A DNA stretch of 64,000 nt from Cephalotrichum gorgonifer. Its lineage: Eukaryota; Ascomycota; Sordariomycetes; Microascales; Microascaceae. A program made the translations under genes and the position numbers. Location: contig ONZQ02000005.1 of assembly GCA_900312665.1 (NCBI GenBank), positions 722,119 to 786,118 of the forward strand. The letters run 5' to 3'. The notes beneath the pieces are model-generated. The model saw only the letters and a list, made by a program, of their open reading frames with translations, was not told the origin of the DNA and made no database searches. This document shows, one piece after another, positions 1-12,529 of the stretch; the stretch's first letter is position 1, and each line of letters begins with the position of its first letter.

Positions 1-3000
1 TTCCATCGTTCCATGGTGCTGGGACCTGTGAGTTTGCACAAGTACCTTGTACCTTGTAGTTCTACTACGTCGTACTCGCCCCAGCGCCAACTCGGAGATC
101 GGTCGGATTTTCTAAGTGTGCCAGGGCCTGTGTCCCCACAAATTTTCGGCACGAGTCTCCCTCATACAAGTGCGGCCCTCCCCCAACTGCGGCCGGGCTG
201 ATGTCATCGAAGAGCCAAAGATATCCTCTTCACCGTACTCGTGAAAGTCGAAGAGAAAAAAAATACGAGTGCAAGTATACGAGTACTTGTAGCTGCCCAT
301 CTGCATACGATGCTGTATCCTCACCGCTTCTCCCGCCCATTGGCTGGCCGGTAAGCGGCCCCCGTTTTCGGCATGAACGGTAGGTCCGCCACGGCTCCAG
401 TCCGGAGCACGCCAAGCCCGGCGATCGCGCGACGCTGAAGACACGATGACATCGCCCTCTCACGCGCCCCTCCCGCACTTAGTACCTCGCTACGGAATTA
501 TCGTGCCGAGCGACTTATCCGGAGAGCGGACTCGAAAAGGAGCGGCCAGCCACGTCTCCGTTAGATGAGCAGTGGCTGGCAAATGACGCCCGGGAGGGGG
601 CGGGTACCCGTGAAATCCCCGTTACAAGTATTATTTCGGCGCTACAGGCGGGTCCGAGGCCCACGCTATCGAACTAACAGGTCGGCGCACCGACTAGCAG
701 TACTGGGTTCCGGCCTCGGGGCTGGCAAGAATTGTATTTACGGAGGAAGGGGCCGGGGCGGTCGCCATCGCGGACACGCGGACAGCTTGGGGACGGGTGA
801 GCTCAAAACACGGGCTTGGGCTGAAGCTGGAGGGCAAAGCGGCGTCAAGTGGTCACGGGAGCGGCGCAGGATGGCGGAGAGCAGAGAGTGTGGCGCCACG
901 GGCGTTGTGTCCGCGTAATCTGCGACCTGGTCACCCACAGCCTGATTCGTCTTTCCATCTCCCTATCGGAAATGAGATGATTAGTGGTCGACAGGTCGCC
1001 CTGCAAGGAGGCGAAGATTCGCACCGCCTGCAGGGCACGAGTCGTAAAGCGAGAACGATGTCCAAAACCAGGCGTACGTAGTAGTGTGAGCAGGGAACGA
1101 GGGTTCTTAAAGAAAAGTGCGACTTCATTCATGCCGTCATTTAAAGAGCGTCCATTAGCCCCTCACTAACTAACAGTGGGGGAGGTGGAGGACGGAAGGG
1201 ATAGCTATATCACGGAGTTGCAAATGATAATACCGGGGCGGGTAACTCGGGTTGAAAGACGGGCTGGAGGCTCGGGCGTTTGTCACCGTGTTGATCAGGC
1301 GAGGGCCAAGAGAAAGAAACAGGAAAGAGGGACGGGAGAAAAAGCCCCCGTGGAAGGAAGGAAGGGTCGGGCGGGCCCCACTGTCCCTTCACTCGGCGCA
1401 AGGAAAGCCGTACCAAGACGGGGGCTGCAAGGGGTGTCCACAGTGATCATACTGTATGAAACACGGTGGCACTAGCCCCAGAATTGCCTGGGTCCCCCAC
1501 CTCCGTCGGGCCGATCTCCAGGCGGACGACATGGTCCAGACACTGTGCCGGGCTGGCGTGAAATTACGGAGGTGGACGGGGACGGAGTGAGATATTTTGG
1601 GACGAAAATCGCCCACACCCACCACCCGCCCGCTTCGGGGATTCGCAAAACTGGGGCTGGGTGTCAGGCGCGGCCGCCCCGTCGGTCTTGGCAATATCCC
1701 CGAGTGTTCCCGCGACATGTGCTGCAGCCCCCGGGGATGATAGTACCTGTGGACACGGAGAGGGAAAGCGAAATGGAGAGGGGGAGGGGGGAGAGGGAAG
1801 GAGGGGGATTTCCTTTATTTGGGCGACTTTGATCTTGGAAACTAACATGTAGTTTCAATATCGTGCCTTCCGGTCTAACCATTCTGGGTCCTACATGTGA
1901 GGTCTTTTTTTTTTTTTCGACTTTGGCTAAGGAAACTGGATGAAGGAGGAGAGGGGAGGGGGCGCTGCAGGAATAACCCGGGAACGAGGGTGGGAACTTG
2001 CGTCGCTGGCCTGCGGCCCTCGGGGCTGTGATTCCAGTCCCGCATCGGAGGCGGAATATTGCGCAGGGACTCGGTGCGTCCAAACCCTCCTGCCGGGCGT
2101 GTTCTCCGCGGAAGGTCCCCCCAGACTAATAACCCCCCCTCCTGCCTTGTAACCCTCCTTGGCAGATTCTCTTGGCAGACCGACTAACCCTCTTGGCAAA
2201 CTATCCTTGGCAAGACCCGGCGGCTGTCGGAATATCCAGCCACGGGGAACAGCCCCGGCCGCATGGGAATGAGGATATGTACGAGTACGGAGTATGAAGT
2301 ATAAATATACAATGTCGCACTCGTAATTCAAATGTTGGGGGCCGCCTCGAGTCGCGTGTCCCAATTGGGAACTCGTGAAGCGTACCTACCCCAGGTGATG
2401 GTGGCGAGAACGGTTCACCTCCCCCCCCGGGGGAGTGCAACTTGCCACCACTCAAGTAGGGATGGCCAGCGACGGCGGAATGCAGATACTTGTTTATAAC
2501 ACACAAGACCTGTACAAGTACGGTGACCGAGGGGGTGAACAGGGCTGTGACGTGGGGATGTTGGATGGGGGATGAGGATGTGCAAGAACGGTGTACAAAG
2601 ACGGTGTACCTCCGCAACATTTCTGAGGCGTTTCCACTGTCAGGGGACATTGGCCCCGGCTCTCGCATCCGATCCGTCCGGGCTTCACCCTCCAGCTAGA
2701 AATGCCACCCAGTTTCGCGTTTTCCTCCGTTGTACGCCGGCTGGCCACGAAGCCGCGATTTCGTAGCTTTGTCCGTCTCCCGAAAGTTGCCGTTTCGCTG
2801 AAATCCCGTTGTTTTGCGGTGGTAATTTAAGTTCGGGGGCGCGGGGTGCGGCGGGACTATTTGTACCTTCTACCGTCTCTCCCCCGTCGCTGCCTCGGTA
2901 CGGGCGGCGTAGGTCACGGTTCGGCGATTCAGCATAGGAGGCTGTCAGACCACAGACCACAGACCCTGCCTCCTGCCTCCTGCCTCCTGTCACCCCCGAC

Positions 3001-4189
3001 CGACCATCCCGCCCGAGCAATTCGCGGTCCTTGTCCGCCCAGCCCCATCCCGTCCCATCCCCCCTCCCAAGCTCCCAGCTGCCTCGCCCCTTTCCTTCCC
3101 TCCCCCGTCCATTGCCCTGCCTGTGTTCCCCCCCCCCACGAGACACCAGAGCCACCGATACCAACACCGTACCATACCACCCGCCGCCCGTGCATCCTCC
3201 CTCTCCAGCCCCGAAATCTGAATTCCTCCCTCTCCCGAAACTTCTCTTATCCCCCATCATTTCTCGCCCGGCTTTCATCAAATCTAATCATCCCGACGAC
3301 GGTTGTGTCTCCGTCTAGCCGAACCTCCTCCCACAATTTCCCTCGCCTGTAAATTTGGGCCACGGAGAAATCGGTTGGCCCATTTTAGATCCCCACGGCC
3401 ACGTCCTCGTACGTCTAGCTTGCCCGTGCTCCCGCCAACCCCGGAGGTAACCACCAAAATCCTCCCCCCCGCCCGCGAGCGCACCAGGCCACCACCCCCC
3501 TTAGGTTCCATCACCGAGAGGCGCCGAAAACAACGACTTCGACTTCAGAATCCACCCTCCTCTTTTTTCCATTTACAATAGCGACGGAACACTCATCCCC
3601 TCCAGTCGCTATTACAGATTTATTAGCTGTCCCGACCCCGGGTGTGCGTGCACTGTCTCCCAAACCCGTCGTGCGGCGGCGAAAACGAAGAGACCCAGTT
3701 TTCTTGGCTCCTCGCGTGTCTTCCACCCCCGCTCCGGCCCCAGCAGCTTAATTCTCGGCCGGCCGAACCCACAGAAGGAAGGAATTTGTGGCCTGGATGC
3801 CGAGTTTCCTCACGCCTGAGCCACCCACATCCCCCGAAAAACCCGCCGCCCTCTTCCTTTTCTTTTCTGTTTCAGCCATTTCCCCCAACCACACAACCTC
3901 AACCCACACAACGCGACATAATCATCGCCGTCGTTATTTTCCGTCTTCTCCCTTCCCCCGCGCTCCTCCTCCTTTCCCAACTTGGCTTCCTTTTCCTTCT
4001 CCCGCGCAACACACGCGACAGAGAAAAGCAATACGCGGCGACATCCCGCCCGTCGCCCCGGACTCCACTAATCCGCCCGCCCGCCACCACCTTTTTTTTT
4101 TCCTTCTGTCGCCTCTGAGCGATAAAAAAAAAACCATCACCAACCCGCGCCATCTCACAACATCTGGAAAGCCATTTATCGCCCTCATC
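1..4189. other. non-coding 5' flank and pyrimidine-rich leader of the Zn2Cys6 gene
   Basis: I see no supportable gene here. The open frames are short, overlap on both strands and have no recognisable domain. Positions 263-291 and 2276-2296 carry GTACGAGTAC-type motifs that recur in other intergenic parts of the window. From about 2960 to 4160 the + strand becomes strongly C- and T-rich, with short CCTCCTG repeats near 2965-2990 and A or T runs near 4090-4135. This composition is typical of promoters and 5' untranslated leaders in filamentous fungi and leads directly into the ATG at 4190. An upstream gene could end left of the window, but nothing here shows it. Confidence 0.6.
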
Positions 4190-6844
4190 ATGTCTTCCGC
4201 CGGCGCCGTGCGCCAAACCGCCCTCAGGGCTGGCGGCGCCTGTGTACGCTGCCGAAAGGGCAAGACCAAGTGCGTCTACGAGAATGGTCGCGCACCCTGC
4301 CGCAACTGCGCCAAGGGGATGCACGACTGCTATCTCCCCTCAGAGTCGAATGCCCACATGCACGGGCAGACTCCAACTCGTCCTGGCCAGCCACGCCCAG
4401 TGCGAGAGACTCTCCCTGGAGCTGGCGCCGCGCCTCCTGACGCGCGCACTCCCATCCCGGGCTCGCTTCCGTCGCGCGGAGTACCTAACAATCCCGAAAA
4501 GTAAGTTTTGGGCATGATTTCCCCATCGTCTTCATCGGCCTTCAATGGCGCCACGAGTTTTTGCATGTTCGGGAGTGCAGCTTGCGACCGGCTGGTCCTG
4601 TTACCACGCCATCGATACTGCATCACCCCATGCTTTGCTCTCTGCAACCTTGTCCAATCCCAGACCTCACCCGGGGGGTTCGTCCGGCGCGCCTGTCGCA
4701 TCCCCTCAAACCACTCGGTCTACAGCACAGAGCTAGACATTTGCCCAATATTTCTGGGAAGTTGTCAGTGGGGATACATCGCTAACCTCATCGTCAGGAT
4801 CGGCCAGGAATTGATTCAGGAGTGCGAGCGCGTTGTTCACAAGTCGTTCCCTGCCTGTGTCGCCTTCCATAAGCCCACCTTCATCCAGCAGCTTAAGAAC
4901 TACACCCTGGAGGCGTCATTGACCAATGCCCTTCTTTGCTGTGCTTCCCGGTATGTCTTCTCAACCTTTTTTTTCGTCTTCACGTTCCCGGCCTGCCAGC
5001 TTGGCTCCGTCACGTGAGCAAATTTCGCCCTCCGGTCCCATCCGGCCCGGGCGATCATTTTCTGATTTCCCCTGGTCGCTCGCGACGGACCGCCGCTGCC
5101 TCTGCTTACCTCCGCCCTTTCCGAGTGTGGACGAGCAACGCGTTTCTCTCAAGTGGGGAACTGCTGTCCTTCGGGGAATAACTCGTGCCCACCCTCTTCC
5201 GGGCTTCCCGTTTCTCGGCGCAAGAGAGACCGCCTAGGCGTATGGTCACGTGACATCCACTAACAAATCACGTTCAGGAGTTCGCCGACTCTGGTTCGCA
5301 GGTATGGCGGCCAGTCCGGCGCTACCGGCGCCGCGGAGCATTTCGCGGCCAAAGCCATGGCCCGCATCAACGAGAATGTAGACCACCCGTCCATTGCCGA
5401 TATCCAGGCGCTCTGCCTAATCGTCATCCACGAGTGGGGTTCCCGCAACGCTGTCCGGGCCTACATCTACCTCGGCCAGGCGGCGCGCATGCTACAGATG
5501 TATCAGATTCTCAACACCCACCATGCGCACCCCGAGTCGGACCGGTTCCTCAAGGAAGAGTCTTGGCGGCGAACTCTGTGGCTGGTGTATGTCCTGGACT
5601 GCATCTTGGCCACCACTCCGGGCCGCTACCCCGTTCTGTCGCGTGCCGAGTACGGCAACGTGTCTCTGCCCTGCACGGACATGAACTTCGCGTTTGGGAA
5701 CGCCGTCTACGTCAAGACATGGCACCTCGAGGACCCTCCTAACATGCCTCCCGGTGGCCAGACTGCCGAGATCGGCGAGTTCGGACACATAGTACTTGCT
5801 ACTACCATCTGGAGCGATGTTGTGCGGATGCTCGTCGCGTCGCAGCACGTCTACCGGCTTGATGCCATCGTGGAGCTCGCGGAGAGGATCAGCCAACTCC
5901 GAGGCACATTGCCGATGCAGTACATTGACAAGCCCGGGCAGATCAACCTCCACATCACGATGGGCTCCGGGATTACTTACGCGATGATCCACTGCCTTCT
6001 CAACTGCGCCACGGTCTTCGTCTACCGACGACGCCTGCTGCACCATGTCAGCACGGAGGGGGTGAACACGGAGGAGTGGAAGCATACGCCGCAGTGCCAC
6101 GAGATCGTCGACCGGCTCATGGCGTCGTGCCACGGGACGACGTCGCTGCTGATGGCGCTGGAGGCGGGATCGGACAAGGACTTGATGCTGTGCTATCCCA
6201 TCTTCATGCTCTTCTCGGCCTTTACGGCGAGCGCCACCGTGGCGTATTTGTCGCTGAAGGGCCTCACGCCGGCGAACTCGGTCGAGACGGCGGCGACGAT
6301 TGTCAAGGACGGGCTCCACCTCATGGAGCAGAACGTCGAGACTTGGCCGCTCATCATCTCTTGGCATAGGCACCTCAGTGTGATGCAGCGCGTCCTCAAC
6401 ACGGAACACAACCAGGGCGTTGCGGTGCCGCTTGTGGCGCATGAGCGGACCCCCGTCTCAGTCAAGGACGAGGCGACTCCCAACCCGGATAGCGGCAACG
6501 AGACTGGCGCCGACGCCGAGCAGCAGTCGGTCGCAGCCAGCCACTCGGTGGGAGGAGGGACCCCCCGTGCGGAGAGCGAGCCGCCGATGGCGAGGAAGTC
6601 GGGTGGTTTCACGACGATCAATGGCGGAGGCGGGTCGGCGACGCCTGCCGCGGGGACGTCGCCGCCCCCGGCGCCGGCCAGCGTGGGCGAGCCGGTCCCG
6701 ATGGCCGGCGTTGTTGCAGCGCCGAAGAGCGAGGAAGTGGTCGACGTCCCAGCCGACATGACGGCGGCGGAGCTGTGTGCTGCGTTCGAGAAGCAGCTGT
6801 TGGAGCTGGACGACCTTGCGGCGTTTATGGGAGGTGGGGTCTGA
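4190..6844 (+). CDS. Zn2Cys6 fungal-specific transcription factor
   Basis: Predicted exons 4190-4500, 4798-4950 and 5278-6844 give 676 residues ending in TGA. It is a nuclear DNA-binding regulator. The N-terminus has a complete binuclear zinc cluster with the spacing CX2CX6CX8CX2CX6C (Cys18, 21, 28, 37, 40, 47), immediately preceded by a short Gly/Ala stretch. Exons 2 and 3 encode the fungal transcription factor middle homology region (about residues 104-330), including the ALCLIVIHEWGSRNA and RRTLWLVYVLDC segments usual for this domain. The C-terminus (about 560-650) is Pro/Gly/Ser-rich and probably disordered. Both introns are long for the window (297 and 327 bp). Intron 2 has a second in-frame acceptor 24 bp downstream (exon from 5302), but the longer form reads RSSPTLVRRYGG, which fits the family better. 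The target genes cannot be told from sequence. Confidence 0.88.
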
Positions 6845-7170
6845 GGGTGCTACGGGTAGCGCTCCTCGTTCCCTTTTTCTTTGCAAGCTTCATTTAAGCA
6901 TCTCACAAGTTTTGCCTTTGCATCTTGGGGCGGCGGTCCCAAGTGGACTGGTTTTCGTTCTTTCCTTTCTCTGGGTTATCCGATGTTTCTGTTTTGTTGT
7001 TTTTCGGCCAACCTCCTTTCTTACGAGGAGGGAGGCGTTCTCTGTGGAAAGGGGTTGAGGGGAGGGACAAGGTGACAAAGCTGGCAGTTTTGTCAGGGGA
7101 GAAGGGGGAGGGGGTCTGTGAGAAGGTAGAGAGGAGGTTGATACCCGGAGTTCTCGGTTACGTTTAGGAA

Positions 7171-7212
7171 GGGTCATGGAGCATGTAAGGAGGGGTTATG
7201 GAGCATGTAAGG
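7171..7212. repeat. 20-bp direct duplication
   Basis: Two copies of GGGTCATGGAGCATGTAAGG-like sequence, differing at one base, lie two bases apart in the probable 3' UTR of the Zn2Cys6 gene. Confidence 0.8.
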
Positions 7213-7467
7213 CGGGTGTTCGCGGTAAGGATGATGATAATTTTTTTTGAAGTTTTGACTCTTAATTGCTCTTATTTTCTTCCTCTTTTCTTCTCAGGGT
7301 TTCCTCGTCTGTTCTCTCTTTCTGTCTAAAGACGGGAGGATGAAGGGTGTGGGGGTTCGGGTTCAGGGTGGATAAAGATTGAAATTTGGGTTCTTGTTCC
7401 TTGTGGTTTTGGAGGGGGGCGGCGCAGCGAATGTGTACCAGTAGAATGATAGGCGCAACGAAATATC

Positions 7468-7490
7468 TTCAGGTTCAGGTTCAGGTTCAG
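7468..7490. repeat. TTCAGG hexamer microsatellite
   Basis: Almost four head-to-tail TTCAGG units in intergenic DNA. Confidence 0.85.
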
Positions 7491-7886
7491 AGCCGGGTTC
7501 ATCAGTTGAGGAGCTGAACAAGGGGTACCTGCTGCACTAATACCATGCTTAAACAGTTAAGTGAACAGCGGCCTGGCGGTTATGCGCCCGAAGGTCTGGT
7601 AGGATGTGGAGGAGTTGGTCTTGCATCCGGGGAGGTGACTTTAGCACTGCGGAGGTCGCACATGCATGGGTGATCTGTGTGAGTACCCCCATGCTTGGAC
7701 TCAGATGGTGATGGATCGCGGTCGCCGGGGATGCGACCCTGGGTTGCCGGAGGGCGGGGTGGGGGACATATTTTTGGTCACATGAACTCTTCTCACTCCG
7801 ACGCTTCGGGGATTTTTACTGCATTAAGTAAGAGTCTCGTGGTTTTGTAAGTCGGGAGGGTCACGGGCGCGGACGGGAGCGAGCGG

Positions 7887-7936
7887 GGGTGAAAGAAGGA
7901 GGGGATGACAAGAAACAAGGGTGAAAGAAGGAGGGG
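7887..7936. repeat. 18-bp direct repeat, 32-bp period
   Basis: The purine-rich sequence GGGTGAAAGAAGGAGGGG occurs identically at 7887-7904 and 7919-7936. Confidence 0.8.
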
Positions 7937-8836
7937 GGCGATCCTGGGAATACTCGTTATTTCTTTCGTGGGAAAGCATGCTTGTTTGCAGAACATCTGC
8001 GGGGTGGGCTTTCTTCCCGGAGAGGAGTTGGCGTTGCCGAGACTAGCGCGCCGCCCAGGGACATTACATGTATGTATTATTTTCAAGACCTTCCAGAACC
8101 GGAAGTGGCACAGGTGACCGCGCAACCTCGATGTTGACTGGAAGAGACGAAAAAGGGGAACGGGTGGGCCCTGTGGGAAGAAAGCTGTGGGGCCAGTGGA
8201 TCTACACTTCCTTCCGGTTATCCAGAGCACGAAATATCCGTATTACTAGACTAGGATGTGGAATGGAGAAACACACTACACTGCTTTAGTTCCTTTTTTT
8301 TTCATTTAGATTTTCGTAACTAATAGAGAGAGAGTAAGAAAAAAAAAATCGAAAGTGCCGAGCCATCCTGGTTGGGACTTGTGCTTTTGCTTACACTTGC
8401 TCTTACTCGTACTCGTACTCTCCCTCACTCTCGCTTTTACTCTTGTCCAGTCGATATTCAAAGCACTGTTTGTTCTCTCCGCGCCCCTTCCTCTCTCTCG
8501 TTTGGGAGTACGAGTGATAGTTCCCACCTGCGATCCCAATAGGTCCCCCCCCCGTTTTTTTTCCCCTCAACCCCCCCCCACTCACTTTCCACACTTTATA
8601 ACTTTACCCGTACTCGTACGAGTATACACAGCACCGTTTACCTTTGTTTCTTTCTCCCAGATGGTCTCAACGATCTCCGCGCTACTCAGATAACAGCGCC
8701 CACCCCCCCTTCACCCCCCCCTGCTTAGTCTCCCGCGCCAGATAGCCCCGCCGAAAGAAAACGGGAAATATCGTGAACCGCACCTACCACACACCTTTTT
8801 TTTCTCACTGCCAGCCACGTCTAACCCGCGCCCAAT

Positions 8837-11260
8837 ATGGCGGACGATAATAGCAATGAGAAGGCGGCGATAGAGACGCCTCCGCCGCCACCCCAGCCCA
8901 CGTACGAGGGCAAGAGCGAGGGCGAGGGCGAGGCCGATGCCTCGACGAGCTCTATCCTCGACCGCGCAAAGGCCGCGGCCGTGAAGGAGAGGGAGATGAC
9001 GCTGTGGCAGGGCATAAAGCTGTATCCCAAGGCCATCGCGTGGAGTATAGTGATCTCGACGTGTATTGTGATGGAGGGCTATGATATTAGCTTGGTGACC
9101 AATTTCTGTGAGTTTCTTTTTTTTTCTTCCTGGCGCTTGAAGGGGGGGAGGGCGGATGTGAGCTATGACCTGTGAGCGAGGATAGGTGGTGCTAGAGAGA
9201 CGGAGGTATGATGGTGATGAGAGAATGGGGGGAAGGGAGAAGAGAGGCGGCTGCTGTCGTGAGCTGGTGGGGACCGCAAAACGTGAAGCAAGGGGGACGG
9301 AATATCGGGTCGCGACCATGAGCGGATGAGTGGGAAGAAGGACACAGTCCGGGAGGACATGAAACTGACGTCAACCTAGTCGCCTTCCCCCAGTTCAACA
9401 GGAAATATGGAACCCAGCTCCCGAACGGAGACTATCAGATCTCGGCCGCATGGCAAGCTGGTCTCGCCAACGTATGCTTTCGCCTCTTGCCCTTTACCCA
9501 CTGCCCCCCTCCCCTATCCCCTCTCCACTTTCACTCACCGTCCCTCCCAGCAACGAGAACCCCCTCCATCCCATACTAACACCCGCCACCCCAGGGCGCC
9601 AACGTCGGCGAGATCATCGGCCTCTTCATCAACGGCTTCGTCTCCGAGCGCTACGGCTACCGCTACACCGTCCTAACGTGCCTCGTGCTCATCACGGCCT
9701 TCACGGCCATCTTCTTCACCGCGCAGAACGTGCAGACGCTGCTCGCCGCCGAGATCCTCTGCGGCGTGCCGTGGGGCATCTTCCAGACCCTGACCATCAC
9801 CTACGCGTCCGAGGTGTGCCCCGTCGCGCTCAGGGGCTACCTGACCACCTACGTCAACTTCTGCTGGGGGCTCGGCCAGGAGATCGGCATCGGGGTTATC
9901 ATGTCCATGCTGAAGCGCGATGACGAATGGGCGTATAGGATGTAAGCGGTTACCGTCCCCTTTCTCCTTCCTTCCTAACCTTATTTTCTCACCCCCCTTC
10001 TCCAAACGACTCTCTCGCACACGCTGACCCAAGGAAAAACCAGCCCATACTCCCTCCAGTGGATGTGGCCCGTCCCCCTCTTCATCGCCATCTGGTTCGC
10101 CCCCGAGTCCCCCTGGTGGCTCGTCCGCAAGGGCCGCGTCGAGGAGGCCAAGAAGTCCCTCCTCCGCCTGACGAGCCTGGACCGCGAGACGGACTTCGAC
10201 GCCGACGAGACCATCGCCATGATGGTCCACACCACGGCCCTGGAGGAGAAGATGACGGCGGGGGCGTCGTATCTCGACTGCTTCAAGGGCGCCGACCTCC
10301 GCCGCACCGAGATCGTCTGCATGTGCTGGGCCATGCAGAACCTCAGCGGCAACTCCTTCTCCAACTACTCCACCTACTTCCTCCAGCAGGCCGGCCTCCC
10401 CACCGACACCTCGTACGCCTTCGCCCTGGGCCAGTACGCCATCAACATGGTCGGCGTCCTCGGCGCCTGGTTCCTCATGTCGCGCGGCATCGGCCGCCGC
10501 ACCCTCTACCTCTACGGCCTCATGCTCCTCTGCGTCATCCTCTTCATCCTCGGCTTCCTGGGCCTCGTGCCCGAGGAGCACAGGCGCGCCGGGTCGCTGG
10601 CCACGGGCGCCATCATGCTCGCCTGGGCGCTGTGCTACCAGCTTAGCGTCGGGACCGTGTGCTACTCGCTCGTCGGGGAGCTGAGCGCCAGGAGGCTGCA
10701 GATCAAGACCATCGTTCTGGGCCGGAACCTTTAGTGAGTTTTCTCTTCTCTTCTCACCCCCTTTCCCCCCCCTACCGGCTAGTGTGGTCAGTTGTCCTTT
10801 GGCGTGCCTTGCATCCGACGCAACTACCGTGGGTTGGGGGTAGAGCCGGGGCAGGAAGTCTTGGAGCCCAAAACTAACCTCTACCAGCAACGTCGTCGGA
10901 ATCATCAACAACGTCTTCACGCCGTACATGCTTAACCCCGGCGCGTGGAACTGGAAGAACTACACCGGCTTTTTCTGGGTATGATCCCCTCCCCAACCCT
11001 TGCTTCCCCTTTTCCCCCCCACCCCGTCTAACACCTCCCAGGGCGGCATCTGCTTCCTCTGCGTCGTCTACACCTACTTCCGCGTCCCCGAGCCCCGCGG
11101 CCGCACATTCGCCGAGCTGGACATCCTCTTCGAGAAGAAGGTCTCCGCCCGCAAGTTCGAGTCCACCGAGGTCGACGTCTTCTCGCAGGGCGTCGACGAG
11201 GGAGTCATGTCCGGGTACAAGGCGACGCTGAAGAACAGGGCGAGCGCCGTGAAGGCGTGA
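8837..11260 (+). CDS. MFS sugar transporter (maltose/alpha-glucoside permease-like)
   Basis: Exons 8837-9107, 9380-9471, 9595-9941, 10044-10733, 10888-10978 and 11042-11260 give 569 residues. It is a plasma-membrane sugar/H+ symporter of the major facilitator superfamily with about 12 membrane helices. The cytosolic N-terminus (1-65) is acidic and Pro-rich. The first helix has the segment AWSIVISTCIVMEGYD. Sugar-porter signatures are present: the ERYGYRYT loop after helix 2, PESPWWL at 257-263, and PEPRGRTFAELD from residue 513, the variant of PETKGRT that ends the last helix. The YPKAIAW start and the helix-1 sequence resemble fungal alpha-glucoside permeases more than hexose carriers, but substrate is an inference. 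The five introns (63-272 bp) all have GT-AG ends, and every junction restores a family motif. The next gene downstream is convergent. Confidence 0.92.
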
Positions 11261-12529
11261 TACGTGCCGTGCCGTGTCCTAAACTGATATGGCCCCTAAA
11301 GATGAAAAAAAAGCAACTCTTGAAGCCGAGTTTGAGTTTTATTTGGTAGGTAAAGGCTGTAACGGGCTTTTTGGGGGGAAGGACTGAGCTGAGCTGAGCT
11401 GAGTGAGAGTGAGAGTGAGGAAGTACATATAATTTTTTTGGGAGTATGAGGAGTAGTAAGGCAAGGAAGGAAGGGGGAAGGGAGACAGGCGCGGGACAGA
11501 CAGGGGAGATTCATTCTCGCCTTCGAGGGCCCCTGTTGATTCGTTTTCCATTCCTGTTTCGTCACAACTGCTTGGGAGGAAGCAGGGGTGAAAGGGGTTT
11601 CTTACTCCCTTTCAACTTTGACACCTCCCCCCCTTTTTTTGTCCCCTCATACCCTGGCGATTTTCACACAGGTGGAGCGGATATTTTTTTTATGCTTTTC
11701 AAATTTCTGGCACACGATATAATGAGGCGGTAATAAAAACTCGAATCTTTCTATTTCACTTCTGGGGATGGGAGATGGCTTGCTTCCTCACCCCTCTCGT
11801 ACCTTTGAAGCCAGGGCATTTCCCAGAGTTAAGCAGGCTCCTGTCAGATGGATATGAGGGACCGTGTGGGACTTGGTGTTAGTGGGAGACTCGCCTGCAC
11901 CCAGGTCAGATTCATCATCGTCAACGCTCTCTAGAAGCAGGATCTTACCCGTAAGGATCCAACCGTCCCACGGGATGGAAGAATGCACTGCCAAACAGTC
12001 AACTGGGCCCCTCATCTCGGCGACGGAACTTTTTCGATCGAGGCAACGGAGTCATGCTTAGCTCTCTCGTCTATAGCTTTGCTCCGCCGAGTTCGAGCTC
12101 GGGTTCGAACGGACCGACCCCATATGTCCTCGCGGTGCCTACCAACAGTTGCCAGACGCCATATCCAGTCCTGGCCAGGGCTCCCCTACCACATCTGTCC
12201 TCACACCAACTCCCCATGCAATCAAGCCGAGTTAATGCAGCTGCTCAAAAAAAACAACAAAGCCCGAGGCCATATTATTAAACTCCGCTTCACCTATGCA
12301 AAAAAACAAGCAAGAAAATTCGACGATGAAGAAAGAAATAGTTCCCGAGGCAATACCGTGCCAATGCAACAATGCAGTTCCGTCAAGTCCCCAAAACTAC
12401 TCCACTCACGCAACATGCCCAGCCAAAAAGCTAGAGAAAACACAACACACCTGGAGCGATATATAAGCCCAGTGGGCGCCACCGCCCAGAGTGAGAGGCG
12501 GGGAAACGGGAGGGGGGATGACGAACCCC
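11261..12529. other. convergent 3' intergenic region
   Basis: This stretch separates the stop codons of the + strand transporter and the - strand Whi5-like gene. It holds a GAGCT pentamer repeat running into GAGAGT units (11386-11420) and a T-rich patch near 11630-11690. Open frames on the + strand run into the antisense of the Whi5-like gene and look like shadows. I see no gene. Confidence 0.6.
11386..11420. repeat. GAGCT / GAGAGT microsatellite
   Basis: Three GAGCT units are followed by GAGTGAGAGT units in the 3' flank of the sugar transporter. Confidence 0.8.

Larger units (their letters stand above)
6845..8836. other. intergenic region between the Zn2Cys6 factor and the MFS transporter
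   Basis: There is no supportable gene. The first part is the likely 3' UTR of the transcription factor. It contains a near-perfect 20-bp duplication (7171-7190 and 7193-7212, one mismatch), a TTCAGG hexamer repeat (7468-7490) and an 18-bp repeat with 32-bp period (7887-7904 and 7919-7936). The second part, from about 8290, is pyrimidine-rich with ACTCGT repeats (8404-8420, 8609-8626) and C runs, and is probably the promoter and leader of the transporter starting at 8837. Confidence 0.6.

Noticed and set aside
3788..4504. Longer start for the Zn2Cys6 factor at 3788
   Set aside because: The in-frame extension is translated pyrimidine-rich leader (Pro/Ser/Phe-rich); the ATG at 4190 places the zinc cluster at residue 18, usual for the family.
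5492..6442. 316-codon minus-strand open frame
   Set aside because: Antisense to the Zn2Cys6 factor's middle homology region; Arg/His/Asp-rich without motif.
9673..10929. 418-codon minus-strand open frame
   Set aside because: It lies antisense to the sugar transporter exons, has low-complexity Glu/Gly/Ala-rich sequence and no domain; GC-rich coding DNA produces such shadows.
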